Shown: in pieces, positions 27,802 through 36,930 of the stretch | How positions within the stretch are numbered: position 1 is the stretch's first letter | How the letters are laid out: each line of letters opens with the position of its first letter | Assembly: GCA_025354385.1 (NCBI GenBank) | Contig: JANXMZ010000082.1 | Location: 1-64,000, forward strand | Source of the DNA: Bacteroidota bacterium | GTDB taxonomy: Bacteria; Bacteroidota; Bacteroidia; NS11-12g; UBA955 | Direction of reading: 5' to 3' | DNA length: 64,000 nucleotides | Notes under the pieces: model-generated | Databases searched by the model: none | What the model saw: only the letters and a program-made list of their open reading frames with translations | What the model was told of the DNA's origin: nothing | Made by a program: the position numbers and the translations under genes

Positions 27802-29679
27802 ATGAATATTCTTTCGGTTGATCAGTTGTCCAAGGCTTTTACAGAGCGTTGGTTGTTTAAAAGTATTAGTTTTGGCATTAGCAAAGGCGATAAACTGGCC
27901 CTAGTAGGTAGTAATGGAACAGGGAAATCTACCTTGTTGAAAATATTAGCAGATTTGATAAGTGCAGACAGTGGTGAAAAAACTTTTGCTACAGGCACAA
28001 CCTTTGGTTATTTACCTCAAGAGCCAGAATTAAATCCTGCCCATACCATTCGTCAAACTATTTTTTCTGATGATAATCCTGTTGTACAATTAGTGAAATC
28101 TTATGAAGCTGCGATTATAGATGAAAATTTTTCGCCCGATAAAATGCAAACCATTTTAGAAGAAATGGAAGATAAAAATGCTTGGGACTTTGAGAAAAAG
28201 GCGGAACAAATATTAGCCAAGTTAGGTATTGGAAATTTAGATGTTTCTAATAGTACTTTAAGCGGAGGGCAAAGAAAAAGAGTAGCACTGGCGCAATTGC
28301 TTTTAAAACAACCCGATTTACTGATTATGGATGAGCCTACGAATCACCTGGATTTGGAAGCCATAGAATGGTTGGAGAATTTATTGACAGCACATAATAC
28401 CTCTTTGATTATGGTAACCCACGATCGTTATTTTTTGGATGGTGTGGCCACGCAAATTTTAGAATTAGAAAGAGGTGTATTGTATACTCACCACGGTAAT
28501 TATGCTTATTTTTTAGAGAAAAAAGCACAGCGCGAAACCATACAACATGCTGAAATAAGTAAGGCGCGAAACCTTATGGCAAAAGAATTGGAGTGGATGC
28601 GCAGAATGCCCAAAGCAAGGGGTACAAAATCTAAAAGTAGAATTGAAGCGTTTTACGAATTAAAGGATAAGGCTACTCAAAATTTGGATAAGAACGAATT
28701 GGAAATTTCGGTTCAAACTACCCGATTGGGCAATAAAATTATAGAAGCCGATAATATTTCGGTGCAATACGGTGACAAAGTTTTGATCAAAGATTTTTCG
28801 TATATTTTTAAGAAAAAGGATCGCATTGGAGTGGTGGGTAAAAATGGCATTGGAAAATCTACCATGTTAGATGTTTTAACACAAACCATAAATCCAACTG
28901 AAGGTACTATTGTATTAGGGCCAACTTTAAAGATTGGATATTATACCCAACATACCAATAATTTGAACAATGATAACCGTATTATTGATGAGGTAAAACA
29001 AATAGCTGAATACGTTACTTTAGGGACAGGAGAGCAGGTGTCGGTTTCAAAATTATTGGACATGTTTTTATTTCCACCTGCGGTGCAATATACACCCGTT
29101 CAAAAATTGAGTGGTGGAGAAAGAAGAAGATTGCAATTATTAAAAGTTTTGGTAAGCAATCCTAACTTTTTAATATTAGATGAGCCAACCAATGATTTGG
29201 ACATTGATACCTTAAATGTACTCGAAGATTTCTTAACAGAATTTAATGGTTGCTTGTTGTTGGTATCGCACGATAGATATTTTATGGACCATTTGGTTGA
29301 TCATTTATTTGTATTCGAAGGAGAAGGCAGTATCCGTGATTTTTATGGCAACTATACCGATTATAAAGAGTTTGCAGAGCAGTTGCAAAAGCAGCCGGTG
29401 GTAGTTTCAAAGCCAAGTCAGACAGCAGCCCTGCCAGTTATTGAAAGCAGCACAAATAAAAAAAGAAAATTGAGTTTTAAAGAACAAACAGAGTTTGATG
29501 GATTGGAAAAAGAAATAGCGAAATTAGAAGAGCAGAAGGCCGCTCTGGAAAATAAATTAAACAACGGAAGTAACAGTCATACTGATTTAGCAGAGTGGGC
29601 GGCAGAGTTAGAAAAATTAATTGCATTGATAGATGAGCGCTCTTTAAAATGGTTGGAATTTTCTGAAATGGTGAATTAA
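27802..29679 (+). CDS. ABC-F family ATPase (ribosome-associated, Uup/EttA type)
   Basis: About 625 aa from ATG 27802; an upstream TTG frame is rejected because it lies in the promoter. Two ATP-binding modules without membrane parts: Walker A GSNGTGKST and GKNGIGKST, signatures LSGGQRKRV and LSGGERRRL, Walker B LLIMDEPTNHLD and FLILDEPTNDLD, linked by the P-site tRNA-interaction motif region (helical, SKARNLMAKELEWMRRMP). A C-terminal coiled coil (FDGLEKEIAKLEEQKAALEN) is like that of Uup. ABC-F proteins act on the ribosome in translation. truA follows after 16 bases. Confidence 0.93.
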   Translation: MNILSVDQLSKAFTERWLFKSISFGISKGDKLALVGSNGTGKSTLLKILADLISADSGEKTFATGTTFGYLPQEPELNPAHTIRQTIFSDDNPVVQLVKSYEAAIIDENFSPDKMQTILEEMEDKNAWDFEKKAEQILAKLGIGNLDVSNSTLSGGQRKRVALAQLLLKQPDLLIMDEPTNHLDLEAIEWLENLLTAHNTSLIMVTHDRYFLDGVATQILELERGVLYTHHGNYAYFLEKKAQRETIQHAEISKARNLMAKELEWMRRMPKARGTKSKSRIEAFYELKDKATQNLDKNELEISVQTTRLGNKIIEADNISVQYGDKVLIKDFSYIFKKKDRIGVVGKNGIGKSTMLDVLTQTINPTEGTIVLGPTLKIGYYTQHTNNLNNDNRIIDEVKQIAEYVTLGTGEQVSVSKLLDMFLFPPAVQYTPVQKLSGGERRRLQLLKVLVSNPNFLILDEPTNDLDIDTLNVLEDFLTEFNGCLLLVSHDRYFMDHLVDHLFVFEGEGSIRDFYGNYTDYKEFAEQLQKQPVVVSKPSQTAALPVIESSTNKKRKLSFKEQTEFDGLEKEIAKLEEQKAALENKLNNGSNSHTDLAEWAAELEKLIALIDERSLKWLEFSEMVN

Positions 29680-29695
29680 AAAATCGATATTAAGC

Positions 29696-30418
29696 ATGCG
29701 ATTCTTATTAGAATTATCATACAACGGCACCAACTATCAAGGTTGGCAAGTGCAACCCAATGGCACTACTATACAAGGCGTTTTAAACAATGCCATTTCT
29801 GTTATTATGCGTCAGGGTATAGAAACCTTGGGTTGTGGTAGAACAGATGCAGGTGTGCATGCAAGGCAATATTTTGCTCAATTTGATTGTGATTATGATT
29901 TACCTGAAACATTTTTAAAAAGTCTAAATGGTATTTTACCTTATGATATTGCGGTTCATTCCGTGCGATTGGTAGCTCCAGATTTCAATGTGCGTTTTTC
30001 AGCAATTTCACGAACCTATGAGTATTGCATTACCTTCGAAAAAAATCCTTTTTGTCAAAATTTTGCCACCCGTTGGTACAACACTTTAGATATCGCAGCC
30101 ATGGATAAGGCGTGTGAATTAATGTTAGGTGTTAGGGATTTTGGATGTTTTAGCAAAACCAATTCAGATGTTCAACATTACATGTGTAATTTAATGGCGG
30201 CTCGTTGGTATTACCGAAATGATTTGTTGATTTTCGAAGTTACGGCCAACCGTTTTTTACGCAGCATGGTAAGGGCCATGGTAGGCACACTGGTGCAGGT
30301 AGGAGAGGGTAAAATTGATTTGGAGAAATTTGCAGAGATATTGGAGAGTAAGGATCGCAAAATGGCGGGTGAATCTGTGCCGGCCTGTGGCTTGTATCTT
30401 GTAGGCATCGAATATTAG
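29696..30418 (+). CDS. truA: tRNA pseudouridine(38-40) synthase
   Basis: 240 aa, the usual TruA length. Converts uridine 38-40 of tRNA anticodon arms to pseudouridine. Catalytic Asp51 sits in GCGRTDAGVHA. Other family motifs are the N-terminal LELSYNGTNYQGWQVQPNG, RTYEYCI and NRFLRSMVRAMVGTL near the end. It is 16 bases after the ABC-F gene, so they probably form a translation-related operon. Confidence 0.96.
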   Translation: MRFLLELSYNGTNYQGWQVQPNGTTIQGVLNNAISVIMRQGIETLGCGRTDAGVHARQYFAQFDCDYDLPETFLKSLNGILPYDIAVHSVRLVAPDFNVRFSAISRTYEYCITFEKNPFCQNFATRWYNTLDIAAMDKACELMLGVRDFGCFSKTNSDVQHYMCNLMAARWYYRNDLLIFEVTANRFLRSMVRAMVGTLVQVGEGKIDLEKFAEILESKDRKMAGESVPACGLYLVGIEY

Positions 30419-30602
30419 TCAGTTGAAATAAAAGCCATTCAAATGGATGCTTCATGGAAGGGAGAAATTAGCCCAAACGAGATAGCATACTTGAGGACCT
30501 TTAAAGTTAATGTTTGGTATAACTCATCATAAACAAATTTTTTGATTTCTAAAGAGAAAAGTTCATTCGAAAAGATAATAAGGATGAGTATAAAAAAAAT
30601 AT

Positions 30603-30610
30603 TACTTTTG
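30603..30610 (+). promoter_or_regulatory. Predicted -7 element of purQ (TACTTTTG)
   Basis: TACTTTTG fits TAnnTTTG and ends 5 bases before the purQ ATG, so the transcript would have almost no leader. No matching -33 was seen, so confidence is limited. Confidence 0.35.
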
Positions 30611-30615
30611 CACTA

Positions 30616-31296
30616 ATGAAATTTGGCGTAGTGATATTTCCTGGCAGTAATTGCGATAGAGATTTAATAGAAACCATTAGTACAGTTGCCAATGGCAATG
30701 TAGCAGAGTTGTGGCACAAGGATACCGATTTGAAGGGGGTAGACTTTGTGTTTTTGCCGGGTGGTTTTAGCTATGGAGATTATTTGCGCAGTGGTGCTAT
30801 TGCCAAATTAAGTCCGGTAATGCAAAGCATAGGCGAGCATGCAAAAGCAGGCGGGTATGTTATGGGGATTTGCAATGGGTTTCAAATTCTTTGTGAAAGT
30901 GGTTTATTGCCAGGAGCATTATTAAGAAATACCAACAGACAATTTATATGTAAAAATGTATTTTTAAAACCGGAAAACACCGATTTAAAAATCACTAATT
31001 TATTGTCAAAAGATAAAACCTATCAAATTCCAATTGCTCATGGTGAGGGCAGATATTATGCAGATGAAATAACTTTAAAAGAATTGGAAAGCAATCAACA
31101 AATCATATTCAGATACGTTAGTGAAAACGGACAAATGAATGACGCCGGAAATCCAAATGGCTCATTGAATAATATAGCAGGTATATGCAATAGTGGTAAA
31201 AATGTTTTTGGCATGATGCCACACCCTGAAAGATGCGCTACCGAGCAATTGTTAAATACGGATGGAAGAAGTATTTTTCAGAGCATTTTAGTTTAA
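30616..31296 (+). CDS. purQ: Phosphoribosylformylglycinamidine synthase, glutaminase subunit
   Basis: 226 aa class-I glutamine amidotransferase of purine synthesis: supplies ammonia to PurL for FGAR to FGAM conversion. Catalytic Cys86 in VMGICNGFQIL, His-Glu of the triad in MMPHPERCA near the end, and the PurQ-specific start FGVVIFPGSNCDRD with GGFSYGDYLRSGA. purS and purL are not adjacent, so the subunits are split in this genome (a large fused PurL is the other form). It stands alone. Confidence 0.95.
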   Translation: MKFGVVIFPGSNCDRDLIETISTVANGNVAELWHKDTDLKGVDFVFLPGGFSYGDYLRSGAIAKLSPVMQSIGEHAKAGGYVMGICNGFQILCESGLLPGALLRNTNRQFICKNVFLKPENTDLKITNLLSKDKTYQIPIAHGEGRYYADEITLKELESNQQIIFRYVSENGQMNDAGNPNGSLNNIAGICNSGKNVFGMMPHPERCATEQLLNTDGRSIFQSILV

Positions 31297-31608
31297 CTAT
31301 TTTTTTAAAGCTTATTTTTTTTTATTCTTATTGGCCTAAAATAGGAATAGAAAATCATGTCGATTTTATTTTCTTCTCTACAAGTAATTTTTTATTTTTC
31401 AAATTTTAATTATGTTTTTTTGTAAAAAACATAACAAATAGCATTGATTTTCAGAAGTTGAATGTGCTTAACTATAAAAAAACTTTAAGAAACAGCATAA
31501 ATATAGTAAACTTAGTTTACTATATTTATATATAAAATTTTGATAAGTTGTTAATACATATTTCACAATAAACGTAATAGTATACTACTTATCTCTATTT
31601 TTGAATCG
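31297..31608. other. Intergenic region with a long perfect palindrome
   Basis: 312 AT-rich bases. The notable item is the 33-base palindrome at 31497-31529 (separate entry). No frame or terminator hairpin of note, apart from T-rich runs just after purQ. Confidence 0.4.
31497..31529. promoter_or_regulatory. 33-base near-perfect palindrome, candidate operator
   Basis: ATAAATATAGTAAACT (31497-31512), a single central T, then AGTTTACTATATTTAT (31514-31529), which is the exact reverse complement: 16-bp arms with a 1-base centre. It has no T-run and no loop big enough for a normal hairpin terminator, so a dimeric protein's binding site on duplex DNA is more likely. It is 80 bases upstream of the SET-domain gene and 200 bases after purQ, placing it in the promoter region of the SET/H1-like unit. 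The regulator is unknown. Confidence 0.6.
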
Positions 31609-32004
31609 TTGAATAAAATAGAATTGAAAATAGATAAGATACTTAACGGAAATATTTTTGTAGCGAATGCTGGACATAAGGGTAGGGGGGTGTTTACATC
31701 TAAAGTTTTAAATAAAGGCGATGTTATTGAAATTTGTCCTGTAATAGAAATTAAATATAAGGAACATCAGATGCTAGTTGGACACATTTTAGAAAATTAT
31801 ACATTTGTTTGGGATACCAAAAAAAGAAGTGCTGGAATACTTCTAGGATTTGGTTCTTTATATAACCATGCTCAAAAACCAAATGCGGATTACTTTAAAA
31901 ACATCAAAGATGGTGTAATGGAATTTAGAGCACTTAAAAGGATAAAAGCAGGAGAGGAAATTACCATTGATTATGGCGATATGCATTCTGACTTAAATAA
32001 CTAG
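31609..32004 (+). CDS. SET-domain protein, probable protein-lysine methyltransferase
   Basis: 131 aa, barely more than a SET core, from a TTG start (no ATG lies upstream of the domain). SET motifs in order: GRGVF (25-29), the NH...PN motif at Asn86-His87 and Pro91-Asn92 (LYNHAQKPNADY) and the GEEITIDYG end (115-123) with Tyr122, the usual catalytic Tyr. Such domains transfer methyl from S-adenosylmethionine to protein lysines. Pre-SET zinc cysteines are absent, as in other small bacterial SET proteins. The gene 25 bases downstream encodes an H1-like lysine-rich protein, an obvious candidate substrate. Related precedent, from memory: a chlamydial SET protein methylates the Hc1 histone. Confidence 0.88.
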   Translation: MNKIELKIDKILNGNIFVANAGHKGRGVFTSKVLNKGDVIEICPVIEIKYKEHQMLVGHILENYTFVWDTKKRSAGILLGFGSLYNHAQKPNADYFKNIKDGVMEFRALKRIKAGEEITIDYGDMHSDLNN

Positions 32005-32029
32005 ACCCAATTTTAAATTTTAAATAAAT

Positions 32030-32209
32030 ATGGCAACAACAAAAAAACCAGCTGCACCAAAAGCAAAAGCTACAAAGGCAGCACCAAAAGCAAAAGCTAA
32101 AGCAAAAGCAGCTCCAAAAGCAAAAGCTAAAGCAAAAAAATCTGCTAAAGCTCCAGCTAAAAAAGCAGCACCTGCTAAAAAAGCAGCTGCAAAAAAAGGT
32201 AAAAAATAA
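32030..32209 (+). CDS. Histone H1-like Lys/Ala/Pro protein (59 aa)
   Basis: ATG at 32030, TAA at 32207-32209. The 59-residue product is nearly all Lys, Ala and Pro (starts MATTKKPAAPKAKATKAAPK; contains APKAKAKAKKS, ends KKAAAKKGKK), with no acidic or aromatic residue. This is the make-up of H1 C-terminal-tail-like DNA-binding proteins found in several Bacteroidota, Chlamydia and Bordetella. It is expected to bind and condense DNA without sequence specificity. It follows the SET gene by 25 bases and is closed by a terminator (32234-32265), so the two form a tight operon. The low-complexity repeat (AAPKAKAKAKA) is codon-similar, hinting at expansion by slippage. Confidence 0.85.
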   Translation: MATTKKPAAPKAKATKAAPKAKAKAKAAPKAKAKAKKSAKAPAKKAAPAKKAAAKKGKK

Positions 32210-32233
32210 TTTTACTCTTAACCTCGATGACTT

Positions 32234-32265
32234 AACCCGTATCTTACCTGATGCGGGTTTTGTTT
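32234..32265 (+). terminator. Rho-independent terminator after the H1-like gene
   Basis: Stem AACCCGTATC (32234-32243) and GATGCGGGTT (32250-32259), one G-U pair, 6-base loop, then a T-rich tail. Confidence 0.75.
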
Positions 32266-32407
32266 TTTATAAGGTTTTAATTTTATTGATCTAAAATCTA
32301 TCATTATTTGCAATTGGGTATTTTTTTAAAGTTGGATTCATCTTGAAATAAGAAATCCCACTCAGTTGCTATCTTATGAATAGTTCCAAGTAAACTTTTT
32401 AGAATAA

Positions 32408-35269
32408 TTAAGGTCTGAAATTATCAATCAACTTAAATGGTTCCAATTTATTAAGATTTAGCTTAAATCCTATCGAATTGGCAATTGAATAATTGAAAAG
32501 ATTGAAAGCCAAAAATTGTTTCGATTGAAAGATCGGTACAAAAATTTCGAGCGTCTCTTTAAATAGAGGAAGTGTTATACCGGCAGTGGTAAATAATTGA
32601 GGTTTTGTAACAGATGCATTTAAGTTTTTGTATGGATAAAATCCAAAGTCTGCATAAATTCTAAAAGGTATTATACCAGGCAGGCTTGCTTCATTTGATG
32701 AGGATAACATCCAGGTAGAAGTGCCATCTAAAAAGGAGATAACATTGCGCATATTGCCGTTGTTGTTGATGATTTGATGACCTAATATATTGTTGCTGAA
32801 AATGCTTTCACTCCTTCCTAACATCACTTCATTGTAAAGATAATCGGTCTTCCCATTATTGCCACTTAAGAAAAATTTATTGTTCCCAACAAGTCCATTT
32901 TTATAAATAAATACCCCGGCAAAAAAACTGGATTTTAAATATTTTTTTCTTGCATACTGATATTTGTATTCAGTATTTAACCATGTTTTGATATACGTAT
33001 TTGTAGCTGTTGAAGTTTTGTAACCAGACCCTATTTCTGAATTTAGTTTTAATGAAAAATGATTGATTGGATGCTTGTCTTCATAACTATAAGTAACTCT
33101 GCAATAATTATTGAAATAGGAATTTGGGAAAAGAATGCTGGTTGTATCGTCGTATTTATAGGCGCTATTTTGCAACCCTACCCTGTATAAGTTCACCTGT
33201 AATTGTTGGTCGAACCTTTCATCTATTTTTCCTTTGTGTTTAAAAAATATTTTTAAGTAAGGATTGATTTTAAAATATTGGTTGGCATGGGTTAAATATT
33301 GCATGCCAAAACTCTGCCCTTGCAAACCGGTTTCGGTTTTATAAATATTTTTGGATTGAGATATAAATAGAAAATTTAATTTAGCATAACCCACCAATTT
33401 TTTACTGCCAAAAGCGTAAGCAGGCATTGCAAAATATTCTACTTTTTTTCTAAAAATACTGCGGTTATACACCAATGCACCCGCATAAAATTGATCGTAT
33501 AAATTATACCCAATAATGGGCGTTAAATTTAATGGAATTGAGGTATTTTGTTGTGGTAATCTCAAGGGAATTCCTATGCTTATCAGATGTTTCTTTTGCC
33601 CATTGTTTAGATAGTTTTTCTCGGGTAAAAACCCATAAGGATTGGCGTCTAAATATTTTTTTTCTTTTAAAAAGGCGTCCAATTTTTCCGATCCTTTCAA
33701 TTGGTATTGATGCTGTTTTTTTACCAAATCAATGTTGTTTTTATCCATTAGTAAATCTTTGAAAAACCACTCCATAGACTTGCCCAAAGTATTTTCAAAA
33801 CTGCGCTGCATATCGCCAGGCAATGGATGCTTATATTGCCATTCGCGAAAGTAATTTTGAAAGCAAGTGTAGAAAAGAGAATCGCCTAATTGTTGTTGCA
33901 GGTAGGCAAATAAAAGTGGCCCTTTTGCATATACAATAGCCCCATAGTTTAAGTTTGAGAAACTATCGGAAGGGGTATTTAATGGTTGCGCAATTCCTTG
34001 CCTTGCAGAAAATAAATAAGCAAGTAAAGTTTCATAATTGCCTGTCCATTCTTTAGATTTAAAATCCTCAAAAAATGATTGATTACCTCTTAATTGATCG
34101 CTCAGTTGTTGCTCAAAAAAGGTATTGATGCTTTCATCCATCCAAGGATATTTTCTTTCATTGGTTCCTAGCATGCCATAAAACCAATTATGCCCTACCT
34201 CATGTCGAATGGTTTCATAGTCTAATGATTGACAAACAGTAATAGTAGGGTACTCCATGCCACCACCTGCTAGTAGGTCGCCAATTACAACGGTGCATTG
34301 TTTATAAGGGTAGTTGCCAATTTTTTTACTGTATTCCAAAATAGCCTCATCTAATGGTGTGGTTGGATTTTTTTTTGCTAAATCGAAATGGTTGTTTTTT
34401 CCAATAAACATCCATGTCGTTACGGTATCATTATTCGGAAGTTTTACGAAAGATTTGACAACACGAAAACAAGTATCAGCAAACCAAGCAAAATCATGTA
34501 TATTTTTTTCCTCGTATTCAACGGTTCGCAAAACATTTGATTGGCTAACGAAATGTCCTTTGTGTTCGGTGAAAATATTGTTTAACTTGTTTATTTCACT
34601 TTGGGTTTGTAGATTTCCACTTGCGGCAATCAAGTATTTTTCTGGCGCTGTTATGCTGACTTTAAAATTGCCAAACTCGCTGTAAAATTCACCTTGATCT
34701 AAGTACGGCATTTTATTCCATCCATTTACATCGTATGTGGCAGGTTTAGGATACCATTGGGTGACGGCAAAGAAATTATTTTTATAACCTCCCCTTGAAA
34801 ACAAAGCCGGAAGCTTTTCTACAAAAGGCGTTTCAATAACAATACTGGAATTGGGCAATAAGGCCTCTTCAAGTATTACTTCAATAATATCAATATTAAA
34901 CTCGTCATAATGCCAATTTAAAGGATGCTTATTACAGGTAAAATTGAAACTGTCAATCCAGCCTTTTTCTTGAGGTTTGCAAAATTGAAAATCAGTTTTA
35001 TTGGCACTTAATAATTGTTTGGCAAAAGCGGTTTGATTGTTTTTATAGGCGTTGGGCCATATATGTAACCATATCGATTTTAGGGTATCAGGCGAATTGT
35101 TGGTGTAGGTAATGGCAATAGTTGCTTTCAATATTTTGTTGGTGGGAAACAATCTAACTTTAATATCATAGTCTACTTTCTGTTGCCATTTAGCTTGATT
35201 TATCTGATTTTGTGCAATAGTGGATATGGCGCAGATAAAATAAAAAGCAATGAATAGGGTTTGTTTCAC
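32408..35269 (-). CDS. M1 family metallopeptidase, surface-associated
   Basis: About 953 aa from a GTG start at 35269 (VKQTLFIAFYFICAISTIAQ, a good signal peptide); the longer frame to 35350 adds an unlikely 27 residues. Zinc motif HEVGHNW (His at residue 356 from the GTG) with the downstream Glu in WMDESINTFFEQQ, and an exopeptidase loop GGMEYPT where GAMEN is usual. M1 enzymes are aminopeptidases. The C-terminal ~380 residues are strand-rich and aromatic (YAKLNFLFISQS, GSGYKTSTA, FRIYADFGFYPYK), like outer-membrane barrel domains of Bacteroidota peptidases, so surface anchoring is plausible. Monocistronic. Confidence 0.88.
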   Translation of the reverse strand: MKQTLFIAFYFICAISTIAQNQINQAKWQQKVDYDIKVRLFPTNKILKATIAITYTNNSPDTLKSIWLHIWPNAYKNNQTAFAKQLLSANKTDFQFCKPQEKGWIDSFNFTCNKHPLNWHYDEFNIDIIEVILEEALLPNSSIVIETPFVEKLPALFSRGGYKNNFFAVTQWYPKPATYDVNGWNKMPYLDQGEFYSEFGNFKVSITAPEKYLIAASGNLQTQSEINKLNNIFTEHKGHFVSQSNVLRTVEYEEKNIHDFAWFADTCFRVVKSFVKLPNNDTVTTWMFIGKNNHFDLAKKNPTTPLDEAILEYSKKIGNYPYKQCTVVIGDLLAGGGMEYPTITVCQSLDYETIRHEVGHNWFYGMLGTNERKYPWMDESINTFFEQQLSDQLRGNQSFFEDFKSKEWTGNYETLLAYLFSARQGIAQPLNTPSDSFSNLNYGAIVYAKGPLLFAYLQQQLGDSLFYTCFQNYFREWQYKHPLPGDMQRSFENTLGKSMEWFFKDLLMDKNNIDLVKKQHQYQLKGSEKLDAFLKEKKYLDANPYGFLPEKNYLNNGQKKHLISIGIPLRLPQQNTSIPLNLTPIIGYNLYDQFYAGALVYNRSIFRKKVEYFAMPAYAFGSKKLVGYAKLNFLFISQSKNIYKTETGLQGQSFGMQYLTHANQYFKINPYLKIFFKHKGKIDERFDQQLQVNLYRVGLQNSAYKYDDTTSILFPNSYFNNYCRVTYSYEDKHPINHFSLKLNSEIGSGYKTSTATNTYIKTWLNTEYKYQYARKKYLKSSFFAGVFIYKNGLVGNNKFFLSGNNGKTDYLYNEVMLGRSESIFSNNILGHQIINNNGNMRNVISFLDGTSTWMLSSSNEASLPGIIPFRIYADFGFYPYKNLNASVTKPQLFTTAGITLPLFKETLEIFVPIFQSKQFLAFNLFNYSIANSIGFKLNLNKLEPFKLIDNFRP

Positions 35270-35435
35270 ACAACAAAAATAAGAAGATTCAAGTTTGATT
35301 GTATGCTGGAGCCATTTTTTTGGATGCGCTGTATATAAAATGATTAGCAAATAGTTAAAAATGATAAGGCAGGAGCCGAGATTTCAATTACCTTTGTAGT
35401 GTATAATTTATTGATAAAGTTGCCAAATGGTTTCT

Positions 35436-35443
35436 TACGTTTG
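35436..35443 (+). promoter_or_regulatory. Predicted -7 element (TACGTTTG) before the TPR gene
   Basis: TACGTTTG fits TAnnTTTG and lies 23 bases before the TPR start; a TTG at 35411-35413 sits 22 bases upstream of it. A second TACCTTTG at 35389-35396 is possible as well. Confidence 0.35.
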
Positions 35444-35466
35444 CCTATCATTAATTATAATACAAT

Positions 35467-36930
35467 ATGTTAGATAATTTCGGAAATGAAGATAATGAGG
35501 AGTTTGATGATTTCTTTGATGCGGAAGAAATAGAATCGGCCCTTGAAAAATACAAACTCTGGAAGGAAAATGGCACAGTGTATTTTAAAGAGGAAGAAAT
35601 TGAAGCTCTTTCATATCATTTTTTTATTGAAGGCAAAAGAGCGGAACAGTTGGAAATATTAGACCACGGTCTTGTTTTATATCCAACCAATATTGAAATT
35701 ATGATAGAGAAAGCCAATTACCATTCTATCAAAAATGAAAATGATCAGGCTTTAGAAGTATTGATTAGAGCCAAATTAATAGCGCCTTACGATTCTGCCA
35801 TTGCCAACCTGGAAGGTGTGGTTTTAACGGAGTTAAAGCAATTTGACGAAGCAGAATATGCTTTTGACAGAGCATTGGAGAATTGCGAAGAAGATGATGA
35901 TTTGGAAATAGAAGTTTATATTAATTATGCCCAATCATTATGCATGGGTGGCAATCGCAAGAAAGCTGCAAGAATAATAGAAAAAGGGATACAGAAATAT
36001 CCCAAAAGCGAAATGCTTTACAACCAACTAGGGTTGTGTTTTATTGAAGGCAATGATTTTAAAAATGCCATCAATTATTTTAAACTGAAAGTTGACGAAG
36101 AGCCTTTTAATGATAACTATTGGCACCAATTAGGAAAGTATTTGGAAATTGCTGGACAGGAAAGTGCTGCTTTAAATGCATACGATTATGCAGGACTAAT
36201 TAATGATAAAGCAGACAATGCTTTTTTTAGCAAGGCTGGTATATTAGAAAGTAGGTTGGAATATGACAAAGCGATAGAGAGTTATAAGCAATGTATTCGC
36301 AGCGATGGCGATGTGTACCCTTATATTTGTATTGCTCGATGTTATTTGGCCATCAACGATTCAAAACTGGCGAGATACTATTTAAAGAAGGCACAGTTTT
36401 ATGGTGATTTTATTCCCGAGTATCAATATTTATTAGGGTATTCATACCTAATAGAGAGAGAGCCACTGGTTGCTTTGCCCTATTTTAAAAGGTTGATTCG
36501 TTCTGACGATAAGGACTTTGCCTCTTATAAAGCTTTAATGGCTTGTTATGCCGAATTAGATAAAAAGAAGGATCTGGAGGCTGTGAACAAGAAGTTGAAG
36601 AAAAGTCAAGGTGACCTTTATTACGAAAACTGGAGGGGTATTGCCAGCATTTTTTACCTTTCGGAATTTGTAGACTTATTTGCAGAAATACTTGGCGAGG
36701 TAAGGGCCCTTAAAATTTATGACAACGAACTTGAAATTGTAATGACCGTGATTCGTTACGACCAACAACCAAGTATGAAAAACAAAGAGGCCATTGTTAA
36801 TTGTATGGTAGATAATTTTGACGATACAGTAGAGAGTGTGCGCACGTTTTGCCCCGAATTATTTATCAGTGATGAATATTTTAAATTGAATTATAACTTA
36901 TATAAAAACGATAACAACGATGAACAGTGA
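35467..36930 (+). CDS. Tetratricopeptide-repeat protein
   Basis: 487 aa cytoplasmic protein with an acidic N-terminus (NEEFDDFFDAEEIESALEKY) followed by at least eight TPR-like helix pairs (e.g. AIANLEGVVLTELKQFDEAE, KKAARIIEKGIQKYPKSEML, ALNAYDYAGLINDKADNAFF). No enzyme motif. It overlaps the phosphosulfolactate synthase homologue by 11 bases, so they are translated from one message. Function unknown, perhaps a scaffold. Confidence 0.85.
   Translation: MLDNFGNEDNEEFDDFFDAEEIESALEKYKLWKENGTVYFKEEEIEALSYHFFIEGKRAEQLEILDHGLVLYPTNIEIMIEKANYHSIKNENDQALEVLIRAKLIAPYDSAIANLEGVVLTELKQFDEAEYAFDRALENCEEDDDLEIEVYINYAQSLCMGGNRKKAARIIEKGIQKYPKSEMLYNQLGLCFIEGNDFKNAINYFKLKVDEEPFNDNYWHQLGKYLEIAGQESAALNAYDYAGLINDKADNAFFSKAGILESRLEYDKAIESYKQCIRSDGDVYPYICIARCYLAINDSKLARYYLKKAQFYGDFIPEYQYLLGYSYLIEREPLVALPYFKRLIRSDDKDFASYKALMACYAELDKKKDLEAVNKKLKKSQGDLYYENWRGIASIFYLSEFVDLFAEILGEVRALKIYDNELEIVMTVIRYDQQPSMKNKEAIVNCMVDNFDDTVESVRTFCPELFISDEYFKLNYNLYKNDNNDEQ

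Noticed and set aside
35270..35350. Longer M1 peptidase start
   Set aside because: The extra 27 residues precede an excellent signal peptide that begins at the GTG at 35269.
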